Positions 1 through 5,260 are shown, counted from the first letter of the stretch. The stretch: DNA of 5,541 nt from Planctomycetota bacterium (GCA_023397045.1 JAEWUR010000101.1:1-5541); one strand, 5' to 3'. Notes: generated by a model not told the origin, from the sequence alone. A program made the numbers and translations.

Positions 1-15
1 CGAATAAAAATGGTC

Positions 16-50
16 CCCTCTCCCTTTGGGAGAGGGTTAGGGTGAGGGCT
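16..50 (-). repeat. REP-like hairpin repeat, possible terminator of the DUF1559 gene
   Basis: A perfect 9-bp inverted repeat, CCCTCTCCC (16-24) and GGGAGAGGG (28-36) with a TTT loop, is followed by the tail TTAGGGTGAGGGC. The same hairpin-plus-tail unit recurs at 1089-1127 and, inverted, at 1173-1206. Read on the minus strand, the hairpin lies about 70 nt after the DUF1559 stop codon and is followed five bases later by a run of five T (plus-strand A6-A10), so it could act as an intrinsic terminator. The repeat is seen directly; termination is inferred. The gap between stem and T-run is longer than in a textbook terminator. Confidence 0.7.
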
Positions 51-118
51 TGTGACAACGCCCGGTCCGTCGCAAGAACCATTGCGTCGCAATCAATTCC
101 GGCTCAACAAACGTCGCC

Positions 119-1042
119 TCAATAATCCGTCGCGATGTCGCCCTTGTCGCGCGTCGCCAACGCCTGATAGCATTCCTCGCAAACCGTATCGGCAACCAGC
201 TTGACCGAACCGTCGGCCGCCAAAAAGTTCGCGCCGCCCGAATGCATGCTGCTGAAACAGTGTGCAAAGTGCTCTTCATCCACTTCTGAGTTCGGCGTGA
301 ACTCCGCACTGGCAAGCCCCGTCACCCGGGCAACGCCGTGCTTGCCGCCGGTCACCACGCCGACCCAGGTCGACGGCGCCAGCTTCGACGACCGCTCACC
401 CGCCAACAGCGTATTGCTCAGCCCATCGCGAATGTCGGCGAAACGGACCTGATCGTTCAAATAGAACGTGCCATCGCCCTTGCAGCCGTTATAGTCTGCC
501 GACGACGGATCGCAGACCTCGTGGAAATCGTACGTCCCGAACATGCCGATGTAATTCCCGGTGGCAAGCTCGATCGGAAACGTGACCGAGACAACCGAGG
601 GCCCACCGCCTTCGAGCATGAATGTGTTGCCGCCGATGTCCGAGGGACACCGGTAGGTGGCGATCTTGAAAACCCGCGCGGCCGCGTTGAGCGGATCGGA
701 AATCGGTTTGTCGTAACGAACCATCGTTTCCTGAACCGCCGCCTGTTCGAGGAACGGCAGAATGCTCGCGCTCCATGCCCAGCCGGGCGTGCCGAACCAG
801 TGCGGCTGATTGCTCGAATCGTAGCCGCGCCAGCCCGCCGGCAGCATATTGTTGACGTCGTGATAAAGGTGCAGCGCCAATCCGATCTGTTTCATGTTGT
901 TGCTGCAACTCATGCGACGTGCGGCTTCCCGGGCCGCCTGCACCGCCGGCAGCAACAGCGCGATCAAGATCCCGATGATCGTGATGACCACAAGTAATTC
1001 AATTAATGTGAAACCGCGTAGTCTCGTTCGTTCTCGAAACAT
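119..1042 (-). CDS. DUF1559 prepilin-like protein with H-x9-DG motif
   Basis: This 307-residue protein belongs to the DUF1559 family, abundant in Planctomycetes and of unknown exact role; members are thought to be pilin or pseudopilin-like surface proteins. Residues 1-10 are a short basic leader ending in G10, followed by the class III signal FTLIELLVV with the conserved Glu at position +5 (E15) and a hydrophobic helix to about residue 35. This predicts prepilin peptidase cleavage at G10/F11. The helix runs into the usual AAREAARR segment. H267, nine residues, then D277-G278 form the H-x9-DG signature, and the family ending YQALATRDKGD follows. The ATG at 1042 is chosen because GGAG (1050-1053) sits seven bases upstream and the pilin leader starts there; the open frame continues to 1633 only by reading through intergenic repeats. 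An unusual CEEC pair (288-291) lies near the C-terminus. It stands alone, downstream of a REP pair. Confidence 0.93.
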   Translation of the reverse strand: MFRERTRLRGFTLIELLVVITIIGILIALLLPAVQAAREAARRMSCSNNMKQIGLALHLYHDVNNMLPAGWRGYDSSNQPHWFGTPGWAWSASILPFLEQAAVQETMVRYDKPISDPLNAAARVFKIATYRCPSDIGGNTFMLEGGGPSVVSVTFPIELATGNYIGMFGTYDFHEVCDPSSADYNGCKGDGTFYLNDQVRFADIRDGLSNTLLAGERSSKLAPSTWVGVVTGGKHGVARVTGLASAEFTPNSEVDEEHFAHCFSSMHSGGANFLAADGSVKLVADTVCEECYQALATRDKGDIATDY

Positions 1043-1049
1043 ATTCTCG

Positions 1050-1053
1050 CTCC
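1050..1053 (-). promoter_or_regulatory. Ribosome binding site of the DUF1559 gene
   Basis: GGAG on the minus strand lies seven bases before the ATG at 1042. It fixes this start over the much longer open frame that extends upstream through the repeat pair. No convincing promoter could be picked out between this site and the repeats. Confidence 0.6.
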
Positions 1054-1088
1054 GTTGAATTGCGGACCGGAGGTTCGTGGCCAAGTCT

Positions 1089-1206
1089 CCCCTCTCCCTT
1101 TGGGAGAGGGGCCGGCGGTGAGGGCGGCGGTACCGCAATAATTCCGACAGATCGAAAATTCTCTCGCAATTCGCCCTCACCCTAACCCTCTCCCGGCGGG
1201 AGAGGG
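1089..1206. repeat. Inverted pair of REP-like hairpins (REPIN/BIME-like)
   Basis: Unit one is a 10-bp perfect hairpin, CCCCTCTCCC (1089-1098) and GGGAGAGGGG (1102-1111), with the diverged tail GCCGGCGGTGAGGGCGG to about 1127. Unit two is in the opposite orientation: tail GCCCTCACCCTAA (1173-1185), then CCCTCTCCC (1186-1194), GGC loop and GGGAGAGGG (1198-1206). The tails face each other across about 45 bp of AT-richer sequence, the arrangement of REPIN or BIME elements mobilised by TnpA-REP (RAYT) transposases. No transposase is in the window. The pair fills the gap between the small His/Cys gene and the DUF1559 gene and could shape or terminate the upstream transcript. Confidence 0.7.
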
Positions 1207-1267
1207 GACCGGTCAATTCACCATCACCCCGAAGGTAGAGGAGACTTCGAACCAATCCTGTCGCGCA

Positions 1268-1307
1268 GCATGAGATCGTTGTTAAACGACGCCAGGAAAG
1301 CTCATGC
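1268..1307. other. Nested stem-loop over the stop codon of the small His/Cys gene
   Basis: An outer 7-bp inverted repeat, GCATGAG (1268-1274) and CTCATGC (1301-1307), encloses an inner hairpin TCGTT-GTTA-AACGA (1276-1289). The outer arm overlaps the TGA at 1302-1304. There is no T-run on the minus strand, so it is not a standard intrinsic terminator; it may protect or process the 3' end. The inverted repeats are directly visible; a role is speculative. Confidence 0.35.
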
Positions 1308-1628
1308 CGACATCGGCGGAGCGCGGCTGCGCCAAGCCGAGAAGACCACGGCCTCGACGTCCAACGGCGAACTCCCAACGATTCGCTGCACCAGCGGAGC
1401 CGAGACGACCGCCACGACCTCGTCGACCGGGGCCTGTTTCTGGCCCATAAATTGGCACACCGAGCAGTCGTGGGCTTCGGAGAGATGCGACGCCGAAACA
1501 CCAGCCCTGGCGTGGTCGTCGTCGCCGTGATCGCACGAAGAGTGATCGTGAAACAGCGCGGAACCGGACACCGCCAATACGTAGGCGGCGGTGAAAAACA
1601 CCGTCGTTGCCCGGTTTCGAAATCGCAT
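1302..1628 (-). CDS. Small exported His/Cys-rich putative metal-binding protein (DUF2946-like)
   Basis: This 108-residue protein begins with MRFRNR and a hydrophobic segment (about residues 8-23, TTVFFTAAYVLAVSGSA), a plausible signal peptide with cleavage near residue 24. Directly after it comes a His/Asp/Cys-rich stretch: H27, H29, C32, H34, H39, H48, H53, then a C55-x-x-C58 pair in HDCSVCQF. The remainder is a hydrophobic-to-polar tail ending RSRAPPMSA. The size, signal peptide, His cluster and CxxC resemble small periplasmic proteins of the DUF2946 type linked to transition-metal handling, but the match is by pattern, not alignment. The ATG at 1628 gives the signal peptide; there is no strong Shine-Dalgarno. 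It begins 69 bp after the SDR stop codon, with its own candidate promoter and dyad in that gap. Copper, zinc or another metal cannot be decided from sequence. Confidence 0.7.
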   Translation of the reverse strand: MRFRNRATTVFFTAAYVLAVSGSALFHDHSSCDHGDDDHARAGVSASHLSEAHDCSVCQFMGQKQAPVDEVVAVVSAPLVQRIVGSSPLDVEAVVFSAWRSRAPPMSA

Positions 1629-1640
1629 ATCAACGTTCAG

Positions 1641-1680
1641 ATACGTATTGAATAGGTAATACGATTAATACCATCGTATT
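1641..1680 (-). promoter_or_regulatory. Candidate operator: dyad and clustered AATACG half-sites
   Basis: A perfect 8-bp inverted repeat, AATACGAT (1658-1665) and ATCGTATT (1673-1680), is separated by 7 bp, a 23-bp site in total. The half-site core recurs as CGTATT at 1644-1649, which also forms an inverted pair with 1658-1663, and the palindrome ATACGTAT occupies 1641-1648. The block is AT-rich in a GC-rich setting and overlaps the candidate -10 of the small His/Cys gene, so a repressor binding here would block that promoter. A metal sensor is a reasonable guess from the gene product, but the sequence does not identify a known operator family. Confidence 0.5.
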
Positions 1681-1701
1681 CCAGCACGACCCGGAAGTCA
1701 A
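1673..1701 (-). promoter_or_regulatory. Candidate promoter of the small His/Cys gene
   Basis: On the minus strand TTGACT (1696-1701) and TACGAT (1673-1678) are 17 bp apart, a good sigma-70-like arrangement (5/6 and 4/6 matches). The -35 overlaps the stop codon of the upstream SDR gene. Initiation would fall near 1666, giving a leader of about 38 nt. The -10 lies inside the right arm of the dyad at 1658-1680. Confidence 0.45.
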
Positions 1702-2720
1702 GCAATTTCGGTCATGTTAGGATTTCGTGCGAGCACCCGGTGGAGTTGCTCGGGCGAATGGACCTGATCGTCCGGACGCTCCCGGTGCCAGTCGTCGTGC
1801 GTCGGAACCAGCGATTCGCAGTATGGCCACGGGTCGAACGGGTCATAGCCCAAGGCCGTGTGGAGCTTGGTGCAGTCCATGCAGACGTTGCCTGCCCGGG
1901 GGGGCATCGGGCCGGCGTCAAACCGCGGAATGCCCATCAGACAGTCCGGGTCGTAGCCGCCGACGCGATTGATGATCTGTGCAATCTGATACAGGCTTAA
2001 CCGCCGCGGCGCCCCGGCATGGAAAATGCCCGACATCTCGTTCGACAACATCGTCTCATACAGCCGGTTCAGGCAATCGGTGTACGTCGGCGTGCGGATC
2101 TCATCGACATACAGCGTGGCAGGCCGCGATTTCTTGAACCGCGATTGAATCCAATCGATCGCCCCGGCATGGCCGCTGAAACTGACGCCCATCGGAAGCG
2201 AGATGCGGAGAATGCAGGCCGAGGGGTCGGCCGCCGCGATGGCCTCTTCGCCGGCCACCATCGTCTTTCCGTAAACGGTCACCGGATCGGTCGGGTCGGT
2301 CTCGACATAGCCGCCGCGTCCATCCTCGCCCGAGTAGACCAGGTCGCACGACAAATGAACCAGCCGCACGCCGCGCGGCACCGTTTGCGAAAGGAGATTC
2401 TGAACGCCTTCGACATTGATCCGCCAAGCGATCTCCGGCGCACATTCACATTGCTTCAACGCGCAGTTGCCGGCGCAGTCGATCACCGCGCCAAACTGAT
2501 ACTGCTCAAAAAGCCTCGCGAGCCCGTCGCGATCTTCGGCGTTGCACGGAACAACGCCCGGTCCGGCCAACCGAACGTTGTCGACCTGGCGCAGCCCGAT
2601 CACCTGACCAGGATACTTCGCGGCGAAATAGGCCATGGCGTTATAGCCCGGCACGCCGGCCACGCCGGTCACCAACAAGGGCAGCGGTACTTCAGCGGGT
2701 GCGTTTGTGCGGCAAATCAT
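1698..2720 (-). CDS. RmlD-like extended SDR, NAD(P)-binding, with altered catalytic residues
   Basis: This 340-residue protein is an extended short-chain dehydrogenase of the RmlD (dTDP-4-dehydrorhamnose reductase) superfamily, whose members reduce or remodel nucleotide sugars. The Rossmann glycine motif TGVAGVPG is at 18-25, the segment matching the RmlD strand-4 region is VIDCAGN (79-85), and the substrate-side motif RTPTYTDCL (209-217) and GIFHAGAPRRLSLYQIA (231-247) fit the family. RmlD enzymes use Thr, Tyr and Lys in STD and YxxxK motifs. Here the equivalents read SCD (124-126) and YGKTM (150-154): Tyr150 is kept, but the Lys position is Met154 and the Thr position is Cys125. It may therefore be a non-catalytic or differently acting NAD(P)-binding protein. 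The ATG at 2720 is preferred over a TTG 63 bases upstream because it begins just before the Rossmann strand and leaves the candidate -10 outside the gene. Its substrate cannot be told. Confidence 0.85.
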   Translation of the reverse strand: MICRTNAPAEVPLPLLVTGVAGVPGYNAMAYFAAKYPGQVIGLRQVDNVRLAGPGVVPCNAEDRDGLARLFEQYQFGAVIDCAGNCALKQCECAPEIAWRINVEGVQNLLSQTVPRGVRLVHLSCDLVYSGEDGRGGYVETDPTDPVTVYGKTMVAGEEAIAAADPSACILRISLPMGVSFSGHAGAIDWIQSRFKKSRPATLYVDEIRTPTYTDCLNRLYETMLSNEMSGIFHAGAPRRLSLYQIAQIINRVGGYDPDCLMGIPRFDAGPMPPRAGNVCMDCTKLHTALGYDPFDPWPYCESLVPTHDDWHRERPDDQVHSPEQLHRVLARNPNMTEIA

Positions 2721-2772
2721 CGGTGTTCCGCCCAACCACGGGCATCGCAAACGGCAATTGCGGAAACCTGGT

Positions 2773-2778
2773 AGTATA
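2773..2778 (-). promoter_or_regulatory. Candidate -10 box of the SDR gene
   Basis: TATACT on the minus strand lies 52 bp before the ATG at 2720, in the 85-bp gap between the MITE-like element and the gene. I see no good -35 at 16-18 bp, so this is a weak call. It suggests the SDR gene has its own promoter downstream of the inserted element. Confidence 0.3.
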
Positions 2779-2805
2779 GCCAAAATTGGGCCGCAACGCT
2801 ACCCG

Positions 2806-2939
2806 CCCTAACCCGCATTTCTCACGACCGTAGGTTATGCTTTAGCATAACGCATTGGCAGGCAACGTCTTGTTATGCTGAAGCATAACCTACAGCCTGT
2901 CGGCATTTCAGCCCGTGTGGTGAGAAATGCGCCCTAACC
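2806..2939. mobile_element. MITE-like element with 12-bp TIRs and 8-bp target duplication
   Basis: The 118-bp element spans 2814-2931. Its ends are perfect 12-bp inverted repeats, CGCATTTCTCAC (2814-2825) and GTGAGAAATGCG (2920-2931). Directly abutting them is a perfect 8-bp direct repeat, CCCTAACC, at 2806-2813 and 2932-2939, as expected for a target-site duplication. There is no room for a transposase, so it would be a non-autonomous element moved in trans by a DDE transposase; the family cannot be named from these ends. The right duplication contains the lipoprotein stop codon (2934-2936), so insertion occurred at the very end of that gene without altering its product. The interior holds a large inverted repeat annotated separately. 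Confidence 0.8.
2830..2893. repeat. Double palindrome inside the MITE-like element
   Basis: Two 22-base arms, 2830-2851 and 2872-2893, are inverted copies of one another with 21 of 22 positions matching, separated by 20 bp. Each arm is also a hairpin on its own: GTTATGC-TTTA-GCATAAC on the left (2834-2851), and GTTATGC-TGAA-GCATAAC on the right (2872-2889). The DNA or RNA could therefore fold either as one long stem or as two small hairpins. Confidence 0.8.
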
Positions 2940-3911
2940 GGCCGATTCCGGCGGCGTCTTCTCGACGATCTCGAAAAAGACCTCGGCCTGCCCGAGTTTG
3001 TTCGAACCAAGGTCTTCGACCGTCAACACCAAGCGATACGTCCCAGGCTCGATCTTTTCCGGCAGACGAACGCGGTAGCCAAGAAAGAAGTCGCGACGCA
3101 CGTTCTCGCAGTCATCCTCGGTCGTCGCAAACGTATGTTCGTCGACGCATCGCCCTTGCCCATTGAAGATTCGATAACTGCTCTTCAACGACGTGCGATA
3201 TCCGTTCGGCGTCTGCTTGGAAACGAAGTTTTCGACCTCGACATAGAGAAGCGTTTCCTGATTCGGCCGGAACTCGTCCTTATCGAATCGCTTCACATTG
3301 CCGAAACTGAGCACCTCCTTGCAGAACGTCAGGTTGCAGACCTTCAGATAGATCGGCTCGGGTATGGTCGGCAGAATCGGCGGCGCCGTCTCGTCGGCGA
3401 CGTAGGCCGTCTGGACGACCGATTCGCGCGACGGCTCTTCGACCGGCGGCAAGGCAATCGGCGGCGTAGGCGTCACACAAGGCGGAGGTATTTGAATCGG
3501 CGCCTCCGCCACCATCGGCGAATCGCTGACTGGCGGCAATCGCGAGGCCTCCTCAGCCCCCATCGTCCGCTGCGCCAGCGCCGTCTGCCCGGCCAACCGA
3601 TTGCGATACGCCTGCGTCGCGCGAAATTGCTGCATCACCAACGGCCAAATCGCCGGATCGCTGTTGCGAAGATCTTGCATCAACTGTTCTTGCGCCGCCG
3701 GATCGACCGACCCAACCTGTTGCAACTCAGCCATGACCGCCTGCATCGCCTGCGGATCAGCCGGCGGCGAAGTCGGCGACGACGTTGTCTCGTTCCGCGG
3801 GCCGTCCCATTCGATCGCCGCGGGCCTGCGCGTAGCCCGAAGCGACGAGGAGCAGCCCGACAGGCTGATCCCCAGCAAGCTCAGCACGACGATCATCAAA
3901 CGTCCGGACAT
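2934..3911 (-). CDS. Planctomycete lipoprotein with proline-rich linker and conserved beta-rich C-terminal domain
   Basis: This 325-residue protein has a lipoprotein signal: MSGRLMIVVLSLLGISLSGC with lipobox L17-S18-G19-C20, so it should be lipidated at C20 and held at a membrane. Residues 52-123 are predicted helical and Gln/Ala-rich. Residues about 125-187 form a Pro-rich linker. Residues 188-317 form a compact, probably Ig-like beta domain, including the segments LKVCNLTFCKEVLSFG, LLYVEVENF, GYRTSLKSSYRIF, RRDFFLGYRVRLP and PGTYRLVLTVEDL. This C-terminal domain resembles hypothetical planctomycete proteins I have seen, but I know no function for it. The ATG at 3911 is chosen because it starts the lipoprotein signal; the open frame extends to 4085 but that part would bury the signal. 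No clear ribosome binding site precedes it. The stop codon lies in the target duplication of the adjacent MITE-like element. Confidence 0.85.
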   Translation of the reverse strand: MSGRLMIVVLSLLGISLSGCSSSLRATRRPAAIEWDGPRNETTSSPTSPPADPQAMQAVMAELQQVGSVDPAAQEQLMQDLRNSDPAIWPLVMQQFRATQAYRNRLAGQTALAQRTMGAEEASRLPPVSDSPMVAEAPIQIPPPCVTPTPPIALPPVEEPSRESVVQTAYVADETAPPILPTIPEPIYLKVCNLTFCKEVLSFGNVKRFDKDEFRPNQETLLYVEVENFVSKQTPNGYRTSLKSSYRIFNGQGRCVDEHTFATTEDDCENVRRDFFLGYRVRLPEKIEPGTYRLVLTVEDLGSNKLGQAEVFFEIVEKTPPESAG

Positions 3912-3969
3912 GGCGATAGCAATGCAAGCATTCCAGGCAGTACACAATCCCCGGGAGCAGGGGGCCCGG

Positions 3970-3998
3970 ATGATAGAGAAATCGCACCTCGCATGCAA
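3970..3998 (-). promoter_or_regulatory. Candidate promoter of the lipoprotein gene
   Basis: TTGCAT (3993-3998) and TATCAT (3970-3975) are 17 bp apart on the minus strand, in the 113-bp gap after the hydrolase stop codon. The -10 matches 5 of 6 positions but the -35 only 3 of 6. Initiation near 3963 would leave a leader of about 50 nt. It suggests the lipoprotein gene can be transcribed separately from the hydrolase gene. Confidence 0.35.
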
Positions 3999-4024
3999 GA
4001 GGAGATCCGCAAGAAATTGCGGCC

Positions 4025-5200
4025 TCACGGCGAGAATAGCGGGCCAAGCTCCAGCAGCTTCAGCGGCAATTCCGCCGAGGGACAATCACCGATCGCTACG
4101 TGAACGTTCAACGGAACCGGCTCGAAAATCATCGTCTGCACGGTCATCCGACCCATGCACACCTCTTTCATCTTCTCGGCCACATCGTCAAGCGTCATTT
4201 GGTCGAACTTGCGGCTCTGGATCAACTTGTTGTACCGAGGGCACCACGTAAACACCGCCAACTCGTCCGTCCGAAAATGGTTGGTGCATGCCAGAATCCC
4301 GTTGCTCGGCCCTCGCGCAACCACGCTTTTCGGCGTCATCTCGAGCACGACGCTATTCTCGCGGTCGCAAACCGCCAAGCTGAGGATCGTGGTCCGCTCG
4401 GTCTCTCGCAACAACTTCTCGGCTTCCTCAACCGTCGTACATTCCTCCAGAATCTTGCGGAAGCAGAACGTGTACGGCATCCCCTTCGGGTTGTAAATCG
4501 GCGCGCCGTCGTGCGCCAAAAAATCCTCGTGAACGGCCAGCGCCAATCCGGCGTCGTTCATTCCCGAAAGACAGCCGAAAAGACCCGGAAAACCGATCGA
4601 AACGAAGGCGTGCTTGCCCGTCGGTCGATGCACCGTCACGATGCCGTATTTGTCCAACAGGCTCAGCGTGTAGAAATCGAGATTCCGCCCGAACAGCGGC
4701 CCGCCCGTCGCGCTCTTCTCCGGTTCGACGATCAACGACGAGCACGAGATGTTCCGATAGATATCCGGCAGCGTGTTCCCGAGCACGCCCATGTCGCGAT
4801 CGATGCCCGACTCGTCGGCAAACGCCCGCAACTCGTCCCGGTACTCGTCCGGAAGCTGCTTGACAAGCTCCTTCGCCATCTCAAGATATCGCGCCAAGCG
4901 GTCTTTGCGATTCGACCGTTCGAGCAAACGCCGAGGGTAATCCGAGATTGTCCGAACGACGTCGGCCGTCAACTCCGCCTTCTGTCGCCCTATTTCCTCC
5001 GGCGTCCCCGCCACCGAGAGCACGGGCAGGCCGTTGATATACTTCAACTCCGCTTTGCCGGCATGCCCTTCGCGAAAAACGCGCGTTTCCTCCGCCAGGG
5101 CGCTCGCCGCAACGGTCGCCAGAATCGCCATGGCGCAAAAACTCAAGAAACCTCGCAAAAAAACTCGCCCCCCCATCCTGTCGCGCGACGAAATTGCCAT
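4025..5200 (-). CDS. Secreted C45/AAT-type Ntn-hydrolase (acyltransferase or amidohydrolase)
   Basis: This 391-residue protein belongs to the C45 peptidase/isopenicillin-N acyltransferase-like family of self-cleaving N-terminal-nucleophile hydrolases, which make or break amide bonds. Residues 12-36 are a signal peptide ending ASALA/EE, so it acts outside the cytoplasm. Cys153 in ISCSSLIVE is the expected nucleophile, exposed by autocleavage before it. GPLFGRNLDFY (167-177) carries the conserved Arg-Asn-x-Asp, GMNDAG (213-218) the oxyanion-side Asn, and CTNHF (305-309) the family's TNH motif. Length and motif spacing fit an intact enzyme. The start at 5200 is fixed by AAAAGGA (5209-5215) eight bases upstream and by the signal peptide; a longer frame reaches 5308 but crosses the promoter. 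The true substrate (acylated amine, peptide or lipid amide) is not shown by the sequence. No beta-lactam genes are nearby, so penicillin synthesis is unlikely. Confidence 0.88.
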   Translation of the reverse strand: MAISSRDRMGGRVFLRGFLSFCAMAILATVAASALAEETRVFREGHAGKAELKYINGLPVLSVAGTPEEIGRQKAELTADVVRTISDYPRRLLERSNRKDRLARYLEMAKELVKQLPDEYRDELRAFADESGIDRDMGVLGNTLPDIYRNISCSSLIVEPEKSATGGPLFGRNLDFYTLSLLDKYGIVTVHRPTGKHAFVSIGFPGLFGCLSGMNDAGLALAVHEDFLAHDGAPIYNPKGMPYTFCFRKILEECTTVEEAEKLLRETERTTILSLAVCDRENSVVLEMTPKSVVARGPSNGILACTNHFRTDELAVFTWCPRYNKLIQSRKFDQMTLDDVAEKMKEVCMGRMTVQTMIFEPVPLNVHVAIGDCPSAELPLKLLELGPLFSP

Positions 5201-5208
5201 CGATTCAA

Positions 5209-5215
5209 TCCTTTT
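5209..5215 (-). promoter_or_regulatory. Ribosome binding site of the C45-type hydrolase gene
   Basis: AAAAGGA on the minus strand is eight bases before the ATG at 5200. It selects this start rather than the upstream in-frame codon at 5308. Confidence 0.65.
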
Positions 5216-5260
5216 CGCGTGTCCGTGCCGGCTGGCCGTCTTCTTGCCCTGAATCGCGGC

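Noticed and set aside
81..93. Palindrome ATTGCGTCGCAAT
   Set aside because: Six-base arms around a single base cannot form a hairpin, and there is no promoter nearby to make it an operator.
338..997. Plus-strand open frame of 219 codons
   Set aside because: It is the antisense shadow of the DUF1559 gene; its product is Arg-rich with no recognisable domain.
16..1206. Three similar repeats as a possible CRISPR array
   Set aside because: The copies are in mixed orientation, irregularly spaced and lie around a gene; they are REP-like hairpins.
1043..1633. N-terminal extension of the DUF1559 frame up to 1633
   Set aside because: It reads through the REP pair and antisense-frame of the small His/Cys gene, giving Arg-rich low-complexity sequence. 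The prepilin leader and a ribosome binding site fix the start at 1042.
2019..2774. Plus-strand open frame of 251 codons
   Set aside because: It lies opposite the SDR gene, is rich in Arg, His and Ala as expected for GC-rich antisense, and has no motif.
3951..3969. CCGGG/CCCGG hairpin downstream of the hydrolase gene
   Set aside because: Only five base pairs with a nine-base loop and no T-run; too weak to call a terminator.
3912..4085. N-terminal extension of the lipoprotein to 4085
   Set aside because: It would overlap the hydrolase gene end and place the lipobox 78 residues inside the protein; the start at 3911 gives a standard lipoprotein signal.
3135..4103. Plus-strand open frame of 322 codons
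   Set aside because: It is antisense to the lipoprotein gene, with runs of Arg that arise from reversed coding sequence.
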